Assembly (NCBI RefSeq): GCF_000312385.1
Contig: NZ_HE997626.1
Coordinates: forward strand, 669,206 to 733,205
Origin: Tsukamurella sp. 1534
GTDB taxonomy: Bacteria > Actinomycetota > Actinomycetes > Mycobacteriales > Mycobacteriaceae
Reading direction: 5' to 3'
Length of the DNA: 64,000 bases
Shown here: positions 9,437 through 18,969 of the stretch, piece by piece
How the letters are laid out: each line of letters begins with the position of its first letter
Position numbering within the stretch: position 1 is the first letter of the stretch
Notes under the pieces: model-generated
Told to the model about the DNA's origin: nothing
Database searches by the model: none
Seen by the model: only the letters and a program-made list of their open reading frames with translations
Made by a program: the position numbers and the translations under genes

Positions 9437-10327
9437 GTGTCCGACCAGGTCAGCGCCGAGGTTCGTCGGCAGAACGAGGCGGGCGAGGCGAGCGCGGACG
9501 CCGCGTACTCGGCGCTCATCGAGAAGGAGGGGCCCCGCGAGGACGGCGTCGTGCCGCCCGACCTCACCGCGGCGGCGTTCTTCGACGTGGACAACACGAT
9601 GGTGCAGGGCGCCTCGATCGTGCACTTCGCCCGCGGCCTGGCCGCGCGGAACTACTTCAGCTACTCGGACATGGCGTCGGCCATGTGGGCGCAGGCCAAG
9701 TTCCGTCTCACCGGCAAGGAGAACTCCGAGGACGTGGCCGCGGGCCGCGAGAAGGCGCTGTCGTTCATCGCCGGCCGCTCCACCGAAGAACTCAAGTCGC
9801 TCGGCGAGGAGATCTACGACGAGGTGATCGCCGACAAGATCTGGCCCGGCACCCGCGCGCTGGCGCAGATGCACCTCGACGCGGGCCAGCAGGTGTGGCT
9901 GGTGACCGCCACCCCCGTCGAGCTGGCGCAGACGATCGCCGACCGGCTGGGCCTCACCGGGGCCCTCGGGACCGTCGCCGAATCGGAGGACGGGGTGTTC
10001 ACCGGCAAGCTCGTCGGCGACATCCTGCACGGTCTCGGCAAGGCGCACGCCGTGCGCTCGCTCGCGATCCGCGAGGGCCTGAACCTCAAGCGCTGCACCG
10101 CCTACAGCGATTCGCACAACGACGTGCCGATGCTGTCGCTGTGCGGCACGGCCGTCGCGATCAACCCCGATTCCGACCTGCGCGACGTGGCGCGGGTGCG
10201 GGGCTGGGAGATCCGCGACTACCGCACGGGCCGCAAGGCCGCCCGCATCGGTGTCCCCACCGCCGTGGGCGTGGGCGTGGCCGTGGGCGGCGCCGCCGCC
10301 CTGATCAAGCACTTCAGCGACGAGTAG
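9437..10327 (+). CDS. HAD-family phosphatase, SerB-like
   Basis: The 296-residue protein has HAD motif I (FFDVDNTM, nucleophile D50 with D52), motif II (VTAT) and motif IV (SDSHNDVP). It matches the SerB1-like proteins of Mycobacteriales. Substrates in this group include phosphoserine and lysophospholipids, so serine synthesis should not be assumed. The C terminus has a glycine/valine-rich hydrophobic stretch that could associate with membrane. The GTG at 9437 is preferred over the GTG at 9419 because GGGAGGT lies five bases before it. Confidence 0.85.
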   Translation: MSDQVSAEVRRQNEAGEASADAAYSALIEKEGPREDGVVPPDLTAAAFFDVDNTMVQGASIVHFARGLAARNYFSYSDMASAMWAQAKFRLTGKENSEDVAAGREKALSFIAGRSTEELKSLGEEIYDEVIADKIWPGTRALAQMHLDAGQQVWLVTATPVELAQTIADRLGLTGALGTVAESEDGVFTGKLVGDILHGLGKAHAVRSLAIREGLNLKRCTAYSDSHNDVPMLSLCGTAVAINPDSDLRDVARVRGWEIRDYRTGRKAARIGVPTAVGVGVAVGGAAALIKHFSDE

Positions 10328-10339
10328 CCGCCGCGCCGC

Positions 10340-11410
10340 CTAGAAGTCCTGGAAGATGTTCTTGCGGCGCGCGAGGATGCGGTACAGCGACTGTTGGATG
10401 GTCTCGCGGACGTTGTCCGTGAGCTCAAAGACCACCATCGGATCGTCGGAGTCCGCGGGCGCGTACTGCTCCGTGGAGATCGGCTCGCCGAACTCGATGT
10501 GCCACTTGGACGGCAACGGGATCATGCCGAGCGGCCCGAGCCACGGGAAGAACGGCGTGATCGGCGCGTACGGCAGGCCGAGGAGCCGCGCGATGGGCTT
10601 CACGTCCGCCAGCATCGGGTAGGTCTCCTCCGCGCCCACGATGGACACGGGGATGATCGGCACCTGCGCGCGGATCGCGGCGGTCACGAAGCCGCCGCGG
10701 CCGAACCGCTGCAGCTTGTACCGGTCCCGGTACAGCTTGCCGATGCCCTTGAAGCCCTCGGGCCACACGGCCACCAGCTCGTCGCGCTTGAGCAGCGCTT
10801 CCGCGTCGGCGTTGCAGGCGACGGTGGCGCCGATCTTGCGCGCCACCTCGCCGATGAACGGGTACTCGAACGCGAGATCCGCTGCGAGCAGCCGCATGTG
10901 CCGCTGATCGGGGTGGTTGTCGTGCACCGCGACGGCCGTCATGAGGCCGTCCAGCGGGATCACGCCGGAGTGGTTGGCCACCAGGAGCGCGCCGCCCTCG
11001 CGGGGTAGGTTCTCGGCGCCGGACGTGTCCACCCGGAACCACTTGTCGTAGACGGGCCGCAGCGCCGGGAGGAACAGCGAGTCCGTGAGGTGCGGGTCGA
11101 ACCCGAACGGGTCGATGTCGTAATCGCCGCTGAGCCGCTCGCGCACGAACGCGGCACCGTCGACCACGGACTCCGCGGCGCGCTCACGCCAGCCGAGGCC
11201 GGGCTCGGCCGGGGGCTCCGGGGTGAAGTCGGTGTTGAGCGGGTGGACCGTCGCGGCACGGGACCGCGCGGCCCCCTGGTTCGACGGTGCGCCGGTCAGC
11301 GACGAGGGGTGCCTCTGCTGCGCGCGCTCCCGCCCTGCGGAGCGCGCGGTGTCGATGGACACCGGAAGCTGCAGCACCTTCGCGTGCTGCGAGCCCGAAG
11401 CGTTGGTCAT
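10340..11410 (-). CDS. Lysophospholipid acyltransferase family protein
   Basis: The 356-residue protein has a PlsC-type acyltransferase domain: NHSGVIPLD (H147, D154) for catalysis and PEGFKG for glycerol-phosphate binding. A poorly conserved 100-residue N-terminal extension precedes it. The position next to an SDR gene and a HAD phosphatase gene matches Rv0502. It probably acylates a phospholipid or related acceptor at the membrane; the acceptor is unknown. Its start is five bases inside the SDR stop region, so the two genes are likely co-transcribed. It converges with the HAD gene. Confidence 0.85.
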   Translation of the reverse strand: MTNASGSQHAKVLQLPVSIDTARSAGRERAQQRHPSSLTGAPSNQGAARSRAATVHPLNTDFTPEPPAEPGLGWRERAAESVVDGAAFVRERLSGDYDIDPFGFDPHLTDSLFLPALRPVYDKWFRVDTSGAENLPREGGALLVANHSGVIPLDGLMTAVAVHDNHPDQRHMRLLAADLAFEYPFIGEVARKIGATVACNADAEALLKRDELVAVWPEGFKGIGKLYRDRYKLQRFGRGGFVTAAIRAQVPIIPVSIVGAEETYPMLADVKPIARLLGLPYAPITPFFPWLGPLGMIPLPSKWHIEFGEPISTEQYAPADSDDPMVVFELTDNVRETIQQSLYRILARRKNIFQDF

Positions 11411-11414
11411 CTCT

Positions 11415-12497
11415 CTACCGTCCAGCCGTGCCGTAGTCGGGGGTGGTCCCGGCGAACCGCCGAGCGAGGGCCGCGACCCGCTGCTCGACCGCCGTGATCG
11501 ACTCCACACCGATTGTAGGTTCTGTCGGCCCGTGGCGTGCGACGTCGACCATCGCCTCCCGCGTGCTGAAACGGGGACTGAACCCGAGATCGCCCCGCAT
11601 GCGGGTGGTGTCGAACGCGTTCCCGTGGCTCAGGTAGTCGAGCTGCACCTTGTCGCTGCGGCTGCCGGCCCGGCCGCGGATCGCGGCGGCCGCGGGCCCG
11701 AACGTCGCCCGCACGACGGGCAGCGGGATGCGTCCGGTGAGGCGGATCGCCTGCGACATCGAGATGGCTCCGTCGCCCGCGATGTTGTACGTGCCCGGCC
11801 GGCCCGCGACCACGGCGTGCTCCAGGGCGCCGAGGGCGTCGTCCTGGTGCAACAGCTGCAGGCGCGCGTCGCGGCCGATGATCGACGGCACCACGGGGCG
11901 GTCGAACAGGGAGAGCATGAGGGTCTCGATGTTGGGCCCGACGATCGGCGCCAGGCGCAGCACCGTGAGGTCGATGTCGGTGCGGCGGCGGGCCATGCTG
12001 CGGGCGTAGGCCTCCGCGTCGAGCAGGTCCCGCGGGTGCCCGCTGGCGGCTACGCCGCCCACCAGGTCCTCGGTGAGCAGGGCCGCGTTGCGCGAGCGCG
12101 AGCCGTACACCTGGGTCGAGGAGCGCATGATGACCCGCTTGACCGTCTCGGACTTCTGGCAGGCGGCGAACACCCGCATGGAGCCGAAGACGATCGCGTC
12201 CTTCGTGGACGTCGACGGGAAGTGGTTGTCCGTGACCGAGGTGGCCGCGTGGACCACGGTGTCCACCTCGTTGGTGGCCATGATCTTGCCGAAGATGTGG
12301 CTGCGGTAGTCGACGCGGATGAACTCGGCGGGCTCCATCCGGCGATGCATCGCCTTGGTGGGGGGCACCGCGTCCACGCCGATCACGCGCTCGATGTCCG
12401 GGCGCTGCGCCAGCCGGCGCACGAGGTAGCCGCCGACGAAAGTGGACGCGCCCGTCACCATGACGACGCGCGGCGCACTGACGACCGACTCACTCAT
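11415..12497 (-). CDS. NAD-dependent epimerase/dehydratase-like SDR
   Basis: The 360-residue protein opens with a Rossmann motif TGASTFVGG (15-23) and has an extended-SDR layout with SSTQVYG. Where the active-site YxxxK should be, the sequence reads YARSM, so the catalytic lysine is replaced by methionine. That makes sugar epimerase activity doubtful. It corresponds by position to the gene annotated galE2 in M. tuberculosis (Rv0501). The ATG at 12497 was used; an upstream ATG at 12521 abuts the terminator hairpin of the bS22 gene. Confidence 0.82.
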   Translation of the reverse strand: MSESVVSAPRVVMVTGASTFVGGYLVRRLAQRPDIERVIGVDAVPPTKAMHRRMEPAEFIRVDYRSHIFGKIMATNEVDTVVHAATSVTDNHFPSTSTKDAIVFGSMRVFAACQKSETVKRVIMRSSTQVYGSRSRNAALLTEDLVGGVAASGHPRDLLDAEAYARSMARRRTDIDLTVLRLAPIVGPNIETLMLSLFDRPVVPSIIGRDARLQLLHQDDALGALEHAVVAGRPGTYNIAGDGAISMSQAIRLTGRIPLPVVRATFGPAAAAIRGRAGSRSDKVQLDYLSHGNAFDTTRMRGDLGFSPRFSTREAMVDVARHGPTEPTIGVESITAVEQRVAALARRFAGTTPDYGTAGR

Positions 12498-12522
12498 TAC
12501 TGAAGGGTAACCGGAAAACACG

Positions 12523-12550
12523 AGAACCCGCCCGGATGCGGGCGGGTTCT
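12523..12550 (-). terminator. Intrinsic terminator after the bS22 gene
   Basis: A perfect 12-base-pair stem (AGAACCCGCCCG with CGGGCGGGTTCT) closes a four-base loop. On the minus strand it is followed by a short T-run (GTGTTTTCC). It begins 22 bases past the bS22 stop, which fits a rho-independent terminator separating bS22 from the SDR gene. Confidence 0.8.
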
Positions 12551-12572
12551 GGTGAAACTGTGACGCGAAGGC

Positions 12573-12674
12573 CTACTTGCCGAGTTTCCTACGCTGCACA
12601 CGGGTGCGGCGGAGCAGCTTGCGGTGCTTCTTCTTCGACATGCGCTTGCGGCGCTTCTTGATCACTGAACCCAT
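12573..12674 (-). CDS. Small ribosomal protein bS22 (AURKAIP1/COX24 domain)
   Basis: A 33-residue, extremely basic peptide beginning [19 protein letters not shown] and ending RRKLGK. It matches the tiny actinobacterial ribosomal protein bS22 (Rv0500B in M. tuberculosis), found on the small subunit near the decoding region. About half the residues are Lys or Arg. It sits between the HTH gene and the SDR gene, with its own terminator. Confidence 0.93.
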
Positions 12675-12839
12675 GGGTTCCTCGCGTTCTTCAGTCGTGT
12701 TGCTCGGTACGGGGCGCGCGGCGGCCGAGTGTTGCGACACGATCGTCGCCACCCGCGTCCACGCAGCGGCTTTCTACCTTACCAACCGCGACGGCCCAGG
12801 CGAAATCCGCCCGGGCCGCGCACCTCGATCGGAGCGTTT

Positions 12840-13082
12840 CTAGCCCGCGTCGAAGAACGAGGTCTGAAGGTAGTCGTGCACGGCCTTCTCGTGCACCCGG
12901 AACGAGCGGCCGACGCGCACGGCAGGCAGCTCGCCGTTGTGCACCAGGCGGTAGACCGTCATCTTCGACACCCGCATCAGGGTGGCCACCTCGGCCACCG
13001 TCAGGAACGAGGAACCGGCTGCAGCGGGCTGGGCCGCGGCACCGATCTCGGCGGGCTTGCTGTTCTTGTTTGCAGACGCCAT
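12840..13082 (-). CDS. BldC-like helix-turn-helix DNA-binding protein
   Basis: An 80-residue protein whose C-terminal 50 residues form a MerR/excisionase-type winged HTH (LTVAEVATLMRVSKMTVYRL, then the wing GRSFRV). The first 25 residues are Ala-rich and low complexity. The position upstream of bS22 and downstream of proC matches Rv0500A. BldC-type proteins bind DNA repeats cooperatively and regulate development or stress. The ATG at 13082 has GGAGG eleven bases upstream. Confidence 0.88.
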   Translation of the reverse strand: MASANKNSKPAEIGAAAQPAAAGSSFLTVAEVATLMRVSKMTVYRLVHNGELPAVRVGRSFRVHEKAVHDYLQTSFFDAG

Positions 13083-13210
13083 GTAATCCCTAACCTCCGG
13101 CACATGTCGCGCCGCCGGCTTCCCCTCCGGCGGACCTGACACGCACGTGCTTCGAGCAGCTTAGCGGTACCAATGGGAATAATGCGACGGGAGTGAGCTA
13201 ACCGAACCTT

Positions 13211-14020
13211 CTAGGAAAGCTTCCCCAGCTCCGCCGAACGCTCCGCACATGCCCGGGTCGCGTCGTAAAACGCAGGTCGGAGGCCATTTTTCTCCAGTGT
13301 ACGGATCGCTGCGGCCGTCGTGCCGCCGGGCGAAGTCACGGCCGCCCGAAGCTCCGTGGGCGACGTAGAAGTCTCAACCATTAGTGCACCTGCACCCGCG
13401 ATCGTGTGCGTCGCGAGGGTCGAGGCCTGGTCCCGAGTGAGCCCCAGATCCACGCCCGCGTCGATCATCGCCTCGGCGACGAGGAACACGTAGGCCGGCC
13501 CGGAACCGGACAATGCGGTCAGCGCGTCCAGCTTCGCCTCGGGCACCACGAGCGCCTGCCCCACCGCCTCCATGACGCCGCGCACCAGCGCCACATCGGC
13601 CTCCGCGGCGTCCCGCCCGGCGGAGATCCCGCTCATCGACCGGCCGACGAGCATGGCCGTGTTCGGCATGACCCGCACGACGGGCGTCCCGTCGGGCAGC
13701 GCGGCCTCGTACGTCGTCGTGGGGACGCCCGCGGCCACCGACGCGACCACGGCGCCGGGCCGCAGCGCGGAGGCGATCTCCGGCAGGATCGCGCCCACCA
13801 CGTCGGGTTTGACGGCGATGACGACGAGGTCGGCACCGTCGACCGCCTCCCCGACGGTGGTGACGACCCGGGCGCCGTAGCGATCCGCGAGCTCGCCGCC
13901 CCGGCCCTCGTGCGGTTCGGCGACGGTGAGGCTCGCCGGCTCGCGGCCCGCCGCGACGAGGCCGCCGAGCAGCGCCTCGCCGATCCGTCCGCCGCCGATC
14001 AGGGCGATGTTCTCGCTCAT
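13211..14020 (-). CDS. proC: Pyrroline-5-carboxylate reductase
   Basis: The 269-residue enzyme performs the last step of proline synthesis, NAD(P)H-dependent reduction of pyrroline-5-carboxylate. It has the N-terminal GGGRIG dinucleotide motif, the VKP segment, and the C-terminal signature with SPGGTT. The start has AGGAG four bases upstream of ATG. Proline genes elsewhere in the pathway (proA, proB) are not in the window. Confidence 0.96.
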   Translation of the reverse strand: MSENIALIGGGRIGEALLGGLVAAGREPASLTVAEPHEGRGGELADRYGARVVTTVGEAVDGADLVVIAVKPDVVGAILPEIASALRPGAVVASVAAGVPTTTYEAALPDGTPVVRVMPNTAMLVGRSMSGISAGRDAAEADVALVRGVMEAVGQALVVPEAKLDALTALSGSGPAYVFLVAEAMIDAGVDLGLTRDQASTLATHTIAGAGALMVETSTSPTELRAAVTSPGGTTAAAIRTLEKNGLRPAFYDATRACAERSAELGKLS

Positions 14021-14036
14021 CTCACTCCTCTTCGTG

Positions 14037-14852
14037 TCAGGGGTTCTGCGCCGGGACCATGGCCAGCTGGCGCGATGTGGCGACGACGTGCCCGGCCTCG
14101 TCGACCAGTTGGTGGTCCTCCTCGAACCACCGCTCCCCGACGATGGGCGCCGCCGCGCGGAAGCGCAACCATCCGGGCGCGGGCTCGCGGCGGACCGTCG
14201 CGGTGAGGGTCAGCGTCGGCGCCCAGCCGACCTTGCCGAGATTCGCCACCACGGGCAGCGAGATGTCGGTGGCCAGCAGCGCGAACAGCGGGGTGGTGGG
14301 CTCCTGCCGCAGGCGGACCCAGCCGCGGGTCTCGGCGGGCCCGGTCTCGCCGGTCAGGACGGGCAGGGTCGACGCGTCGTAGTGCACCTCGGCGACCCGG
14401 CCCACCTTGAAGATCTTCGCCGCCGGGTGTTCGGGATCCCAGGCGAGGGCGTCCGCCGGCGGCTGCGGCGGCAGGTCGTGCAGGGGGCCCGGTTCGGCGA
14501 GCAGCTCGTCCGTGTCGCGCCGGGCGAGGGTGACGGTCGCCTGCACGTACACGCGGTCGCCCTGCACGGCCTCGACGTTCACCACGGAGGTGGTGCGACC
14601 GCTCTTGCGCACGTCGGTCCGCAGTTCGACGGTGCCCGGGTCCGGTGCGCCCAGGTACTCGGCCGAGATCACGACGGGCTCCATCGCGGGTTCGCCGCCG
14701 CCGGCCAGGTGGGCGGCGCGCGCCGCGGACGCGGTGACGGCGAGGAGGGCGCCGCCGTGCACCTTGCGCCCCACGGACCAGGTGGGGTCGATGTCGGCGG
14801 TGAAGCCGCCGGGTGCCGGGGTGACCGCGGTCAGCTCCGCGAACGTTGCCAT
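14037..14852 (-). CDS. Acyl-CoA thioesterase-like double-hotdog protein
   Basis: The 271-residue protein reads as two hotdog domains in tandem. The first contains VGRKVHGGALLAV, typical of the helix of acyl-CoA thioesterases of the TesB/4HBT-3 type. The second starts near the middle, around FKVGRVAEVHYD. No signal peptide is present, so it acts on cytoplasmic acyl-CoA, chain length unknown. GGAGGAGAG precedes the ATG. It lies between proC and a TIM-barrel isomerase gene, all leftward with short gaps. Confidence 0.78.
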   Translation of the reverse strand: MATFAELTAVTPAPGGFTADIDPTWSVGRKVHGGALLAVTASAARAAHLAGGGEPAMEPVVISAEYLGAPDPGTVELRTDVRKSGRTTSVVNVEAVQGDRVYVQATVTLARRDTDELLAEPGPLHDLPPQPPADALAWDPEHPAAKIFKVGRVAEVHYDASTLPVLTGETGPAETRGWVRLRQEPTTPLFALLATDISLPVVANLGKVGWAPTLTLTATVRREPAPGWLRFRAAAPIVGERWFEEDHQLVDEAGHVVATSRQLAMVPAQNP

Positions 14853-14904
14853 GTGCTCTCTCCTCCACGCCACAGGGTCCGGGCCTGCGGCGACCCGGAC
14901 GTCG

Positions 14905-15756
14905 TCAGGCGGCCGGTTCGGCCCGCAGGTTGTCCCGCGCGAACTCGAGCGCCTCGCTGAGCATCGCACGACGCTCCTCGGGGGTTCTCGCCGAGCCCGT
15001 CGCGATCTCCAGGACCACCTGCCCGTCGAAGCCCGACGTGGCCAGGCGCCGGCACACCTCGGCGCACGGCTGGGTGCCGTGGCCGGGCACGAGGTGCTCG
15101 TCGACGGCCGCGCCGAGCCCGTCGGTGAGGTGCAGGTGGGTCAGCCCGGCCCCCATCCGGTCCATCAGGTCGAGCGCGTCCATCCCGGCGGTCGCGGTGT
15201 GCGAGAGGTCCAGGGTGTAGTGCGCGAAGCCCACGTCGGTGGGGTCGATCGACGGGGAGAACGCGGAGACCGCCGTGCCGGGGCTGCCGCGTCGCTTGAG
15301 CCGTTCCACGGCCTCGCCGCGGCGCCCGAAGAACGCGTCGAACCGCAGCGGGAACATGTTCTCCACCGCGATGAACACGTCGCTGGTGTCCTCGAGCTCG
15401 TTGACCAGGTCCACGAAGTGCTCGGCGTAGCGGCGCTGCCAGCGGAACGGCGGGTGCACGACGACGGTGCGCGCGCCCAGGTCCTCGGCGGCGGTCACGG
15501 CGCGGCCCAGCTTGGCCATGGGGTCGCTGCCCCACACGCGCTGGCTGATCAGCAGGCAGGGGGCGTGCACGGACAGCACCGGCACGTCGTAGCGCATGGA
15601 GAGCCCGGCGACGTTCGCCACGTCCTGGCTGGCGGATTCGTGCCAGACCATGAGTTCCACACCGTCGTAGCCGGTTTCGGCGGCGTAGCGGAACGCGTCC
15701 TCGAGCTTCTCGGGGTAGACCGAGGCCGTCGACAGCCCGATCTCGATCCCTTTCAC
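14905..15756 (-). CDS. Sugar phosphate isomerase/epimerase-like TIM barrel
   Basis: This 283-residue protein belongs to the AP-endonuclease-2/xylose-isomerase-like superfamily. Likely metal ligands occur in VENMFP, SIDPTD, DLSHT and HLTDG. It starts with the family's GLSTASVYP strand and corresponds to Rv0498. The only usable start is the GTG at 15756, which sits immediately after AAGGA, unusually close for a ribosome-binding site. It follows the membrane-protein gene by 20 bases. The substrate is unknown. Confidence 0.82.
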   Translation of the reverse strand: MKGIEIGLSTASVYPEKLEDAFRYAAETGYDGVELMVWHESASQDVANVAGLSMRYDVPVLSVHAPCLLISQRVWGSDPMAKLGRAVTAAEDLGARTVVVHPPFRWQRRYAEHFVDLVNELEDTSDVFIAVENMFPLRFDAFFGRRGEAVERLKRRGSPGTAVSAFSPSIDPTDVGFAHYTLDLSHTATAGMDALDLMDRMGAGLTHLHLTDGLGAAVDEHLVPGHGTQPCAEVCRRLATSGFDGQVVLEIATGSARTPEERRAMLSEALEFARDNLRAEPAA

Positions 15757-15776
15757 TCCTTCGAAGGTACCCGCCG

Positions 15777-16964
15777 TCAGCTCTGCGCGAGACTCATGAC
15801 CAGCGGGCCGAAGGTGATCACCAGGCCCACCAGGAGGGCCAGGCCCAGGGTCAGGTAGTCGGTGGTCTTCCGCAGGTAGTGCGTGAAGGTCACGATGCCG
15901 ATGATCACGACGAACGCCAGCACCACGGTGAGCGCGATCGTCAGGGTCCCGCCGCCCCAGTTCCACAGCTTGAAGAAGCCGTAGAACAGGCCGGCGCCCG
16001 CGGCGATCCCGAGGATCACCTCGCCGGCGAGCAGCAGCCAGCTCTTGCCGCCGCCCTTCTCCGCGGCCTCGGTCTTCGCGGGCTCGGCGTCCTGCGCGTC
16101 GTCGCCGGCGAGGAAGGCGGGGGCCTGCTCGGCGGTGCCGCCGTCGCGGGCGTCGTCGATCTGCTGGGCGCTCAGCGCCGCGGTGTCGGGGGCCGCCGGC
16201 ACGTCGCCCACGGGCTTGACGTCGACGGTGTCCTCGGCGGGCGGCTCGGCGAAGCGGGCCTGCCGCTCGCGGACCTGCGCCGTGTTGAAGTCGGCGGTGG
16301 CCATGCCGGGGGCGGCGCCGGCCGCATTGACGTCGTCCCACTGGGACCACGCGTAGTTGGCCTCGACGTGCTTCTCGTTCGTGTGGTGCTCGGCGTCCGC
16401 CTCGGGGGCGGCCGCCTGCGCTGCGCCGTACGCGTCCTGCGCGGCCGCCTGCGGGGCCTGGGCGGTCTCGTCGACGACCTCCGCCTCGACGACCTCGGCC
16501 TGACCGGTCTCGTCGTCCGAGCGGGCGGTCTGGACCGCGGCGGCGAGGAAGGAGGACGTGGTCGGCGCGTCGTCCTCGTCCTCCTCGGCGGGTTGCTCCG
16601 CCGATGCCTGCTCGGCCGGCGCCTGCTCGGTGGCGGGCTGCTCGGAGACGGGCTGCGCCTGGGCCTGCGGGGCCTGCTCCTCGTACGCCTCCTGGGGCGC
16701 CGCCGGCTGCTGCGCGGTGGGCTGCTGCTGCGCGGCCTGCGCCTGCTCGGCGGGGGCCTGCTGGGCCTCCTGGGGCGCGGCCTGCGACTGCTGGTCCGCC
16801 GGCTGCTCCTCGTCGCGGACGACGGGGATCTCGCCGGTCAGTTCGGCGACGGTGACCGAGTTCTCGCCGCCGCGATGCCGGCGACGACGACCGCCCTGCG
16901 CGGGCTTGTCGCCCCCGCCACCCCGGGCGAGCAGCTCAGCTACGGAGATGCGCTCGTCACTCAA
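15777..16964 (-). CDS. Membrane protein with a long Gln/Ala/Pro/Glu-rich cytoplasmic region
   Basis: The 395-residue protein begins with a short conserved motif ([12 protein letters not shown]) and a basic RRRRHRGG patch. About 250 residues of low-complexity Q/A/P/E repeats follow, then three hydrophobic helices at the C terminus. The layout and neighbours match Rv0497. The start is a TTG at 16964; no ATG or GTG in frame precedes the conserved N terminus. A disordered cytoplasmic arm with membrane anchor suggests a scaffold or envelope role, but this is inference. Confidence 0.78.
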   Translation of the reverse strand: MSDERISVAELLARGGGGDKPAQGGRRRRHRGGENSVTVAELTGEIPVVRDEEQPADQQSQAAPQEAQQAPAEQAQAAQQQPTAQQPAAPQEAYEEQAPQAQAQPVSEQPATEQAPAEQASAEQPAEEDEDDAPTTSSFLAAAVQTARSDDETGQAEVVEAEVVDETAQAPQAAAQDAYGAAQAAAPEADAEHHTNEKHVEANYAWSQWDDVNAAGAAPGMATADFNTAQVRERQARFAEPPAEDTVDVKPVGDVPAAPDTAALSAQQIDDARDGGTAEQAPAFLAGDDAQDAEPAKTEAAEKGGGKSWLLLAGEVILGIAAGAGLFYGFFKLWNWGGGTLTIALTVVLAFVVIIGIVTFTHYLRKTTDYLTLGLALLVGLVITFGPLVMSLAQS

Positions 16965-16990
16965 TTGAAGTCACCGTCCTGAAGATGTCG

Positions 16991-17006
16991 GGCCCCTTGT
17001 GGGGCC
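16991..17006. other. Short GC hairpin in a leader region
   Basis: GGCCCC-TTGT-GGGGCC forms a six-base-pair stem with a four-base loop, 27 bases upstream of the TTG start of the membrane protein. The T-run follows only on the plus strand, where no gene ends. It is therefore more likely a leader hairpin than a terminator of the Ppx gene. The rest of the 169-base gap shows no clear feature. Confidence 0.4.
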
Positions 17007-17133
17007 TTTCCGCGCGCGTCGCGTGCATTCGCACCGGCACCCGCGTCTTTAGTGGTCTGCGGCAGATTCTACGTCTTCACCGTGGCGCCTCTGTCATGCG
17101 GCGCGCGGCGGTCTGCCATTCTACCTAGCGTAT

Positions 17134-18093
17134 TTACTGGCCTTTAGTGGAATTTTCCGGGGTGAATCCTGCCTGGGTGTCCAAATAACGCAGGATCACG
17201 CCCTCCCGCAGCGCCCACGGACAGATGTCCAGGGTCTCGGCCCCGGTGGCCCGCATCGCGGCCTCGGCGACGAGCGCGCCGGCCACGATCTGGCCGGCCC
17301 GGTCGGCGCTGACGCCCTCGAGATCCTTGCGGTCGGCCACCGTCATCCTGCTGATGAACGCGATGAGCTGACGCAGCCCGGAGGCGGTCAGGGTGCGCTT
17401 GACGCGCGGCCCGGCGGACGACGGTGCCGCGCCCGTCAGGCGGGCGAGGGTGCGCATCGTCTTCGACGTCCCGGCGAACATGTCCGGCGCGCCCGCGGAC
17501 TCGAGGCGCGCGGCGGCGGGCGCGATCTCGGCGTCCAGCCAGTCGCGCAACATGCTGACGCGGCGGCGGCCGGGCGGATCGTCGGGCAGCCACTCGCGGG
17601 TGATGCGGCCCGCGCCGAGGGGAAGCGAGAGGGCGACGTCCGGTTCCTCGTCGACACCGTTGCTCATCTCCAGGGAGCCGCCGCCGATGTCGATGTTGAG
17701 CACGCGGCCCACGCTCCAGCCGTACCAGCGGCGCACCGCGAGGGCGGTGAGGCGCGATTCGTCGACGCCGGAGAGGATCTCCACGTCCACGCCGGTGGCG
17801 TCCTTGACGTGGGCCAGCACCGTGTCGGTGTTGCTGGCGTCGCGGACCGCGGAGGTGGCGAACGCCATGACCTCGGAGCAGCCGGAACTGTGGGCGATCG
17901 TGGTGAATTCGCGGACGGCTTCGACCAGCGAGTCCTCGCCGGCCTGGCTGAGCCGGCCGCTCGGTTCGATCTTCTCCGCCAGCCGCAGCGTGGCCTTGGT
18001 CGAACTCATGGGGGTGGGATGCGCGCCCCAGTGAGCGTCCACCACGAGGAGGTGCACCGTATTGGACCCGATGTCGAGGACTCCCAATCTCAC
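17134..18093 (-). CDS. Ppx/GppA-type exopolyphosphatase
   Basis: The 319-residue ASKHA-fold protein has the phosphate-1 motif [11 protein letters not shown] at the N terminus, the phosphate-2 motif [11 protein letters not shown], and the adenosine-side GAGRITREW. It hydrolyses terminal phosphate from polyphosphate or pppGpp. It matches Rv0496, one of two mycobacterial Ppx-like proteins, and lacks the C-terminal HD domain of E. coli Ppx. The start is the GTG at 18093. It diverges from the cysteine-rich gene with about 33 bases between starts. Confidence 0.9.
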   Translation of the reverse strand: MRLGVLDIGSNTVHLLVVDAHWGAHPTPMSSTKATLRLAEKIEPSGRLSQAGEDSLVEAVREFTTIAHSSGCSEVMAFATSAVRDASNTDTVLAHVKDATGVDVEILSGVDESRLTALAVRRWYGWSVGRVLNIDIGGGSLEMSNGVDEEPDVALSLPLGAGRITREWLPDDPPGRRRVSMLRDWLDAEIAPAAARLESAGAPDMFAGTSKTMRTLARLTGAAPSSAGPRVKRTLTASGLRQLIAFISRMTVADRKDLEGVSADRAGQIVAGALVAEAAMRATGAETLDICPWALREGVILRYLDTQAGFTPENSTKGQ

Positions 18094-18126
18094 GGTGCCA
18101 ATCTAGACCCGACTACCGTGGGCACG

Positions 18127-18969
18127 GTGACCGACCTTCCGATGCCCGGTGTGGGCCGCCCCGTCCCGGAAGTCCCGCTGGACTTCCCGCGGGAGTGGCT
18201 GGAGTTCACCGATCCGGCGGATCCGAGCCATCTGATCTCCGCGGACCTCACGTGGCTGCTCTCGCACTGGACGTGCGTGTTCGGGACGCCCGCGTGCCAC
18301 GGCATCGAGCCTGGGCGCGAGACTGACGGCTGTTGCAGCCACGGGGCGTTCCTCTCCGATAAGGACGACCGCAAGCGCCTGAAGAAGGCGGTCGCGAAGC
18401 TCACGGACGCGGATTGGCAGTTCCGGCGGAAGGGAATGGGCAAGAAGGGCTACCTCGAGGAGGACGACCTCGAGGGCGAGCCCGCGATCCGCACCCGCCG
18501 GGTCGACGGTGCGTGCATCTTCCACAACCGGCCGGGCTTCGAGGGCGGCGAGGGCTGCGCCCTGCACGCCATGGCGTTGCGCACGGGCGTCGAGCCGCTC
18601 ACCGTCAAACCCGATGTGTGCTGGCAGCTTCCGATCCGGCGCACCCAGGAGTGGGTGGACCGGCCGGACGGCGAGCAGATCCTCAAGACGGTGATCGCGG
18701 AGTACGACCGGCGCGGCTGGGGCCCGGGCGGGCTGGACCTGGAGTGGTACTGCACCGGTTCTCCCGAGGCGCACGTCGGTGCGCAGCAGGTGTGGCAGAG
18801 CTATGCGCCGGAGCTCACGGAGCTGATCGGCGCGGAGGCCTACGCGTTCCTGGCCCGCGAGTGCGAGGCGCGCCGCGACACCCTGGTCGCGGTGCACCCC
18901 GCGACGGTCGCGGCGGCCCGGACGCAGGGCGAGCGGCACGCCTACGACATGAAGTACGTGGAGCTCTAG
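18127..18969 (+). CDS. Conserved cysteine-rich protein, unknown function
   Basis: The 280-residue protein has cysteines in [33 protein letters not shown] and PDVCWQLP. That spacing recalls the YkgJ/DUF3109-type metal or Fe-S cluster-binding families, but I cannot confirm the family. It corresponds by position to Rv0495c. The GTG at 18127 is used; a GTG nine bases upstream is also possible. It ends tail to tail with the hydroxylase gene, the two stop codons sharing CTAG. Confidence 0.72.
   Translation: MTDLPMPGVGRPVPEVPLDFPREWLEFTDPADPSHLISADLTWLLSHWTCVFGTPACHGIEPGRETDGCCSHGAFLSDKDDRKRLKKAVAKLTDADWQFRRKGMGKKGYLEEDDLEGEPAIRTRRVDGACIFHNRPGFEGGEGCALHAMALRTGVEPLTVKPDVCWQLPIRRTQEWVDRPDGEQILKTVIAEYDRRGWGPGGLDLEWYCTGSPEAHVGAQQVWQSYAPELTELIGAEAYAFLARECEARRDTLVAVHPATVAAARTQGERHAYDMKYVEL

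Noticed and set aside
9101-10422. Long overlapping frames in GC-rich genes throughout, such as those opposite the HAD gene
   Set aside because: They are composed of Arg/Ala/Pro/Gly-rich sequence with no motifs and lie opposite well-supported genes, the usual artefact of high G+C.
15777-16964. CRISPR-like or repeat array in the Gln/Ala-rich region
   Set aside because: The repetitive DNA is explained by a low-complexity coding sequence, with no constant repeat and spacer pattern.
16991-17006. Terminator between the Ppx gene and the low-complexity membrane protein
   Set aside because: The T-run lies on the wrong strand for both leftward genes, so it is listed only as a hairpin.
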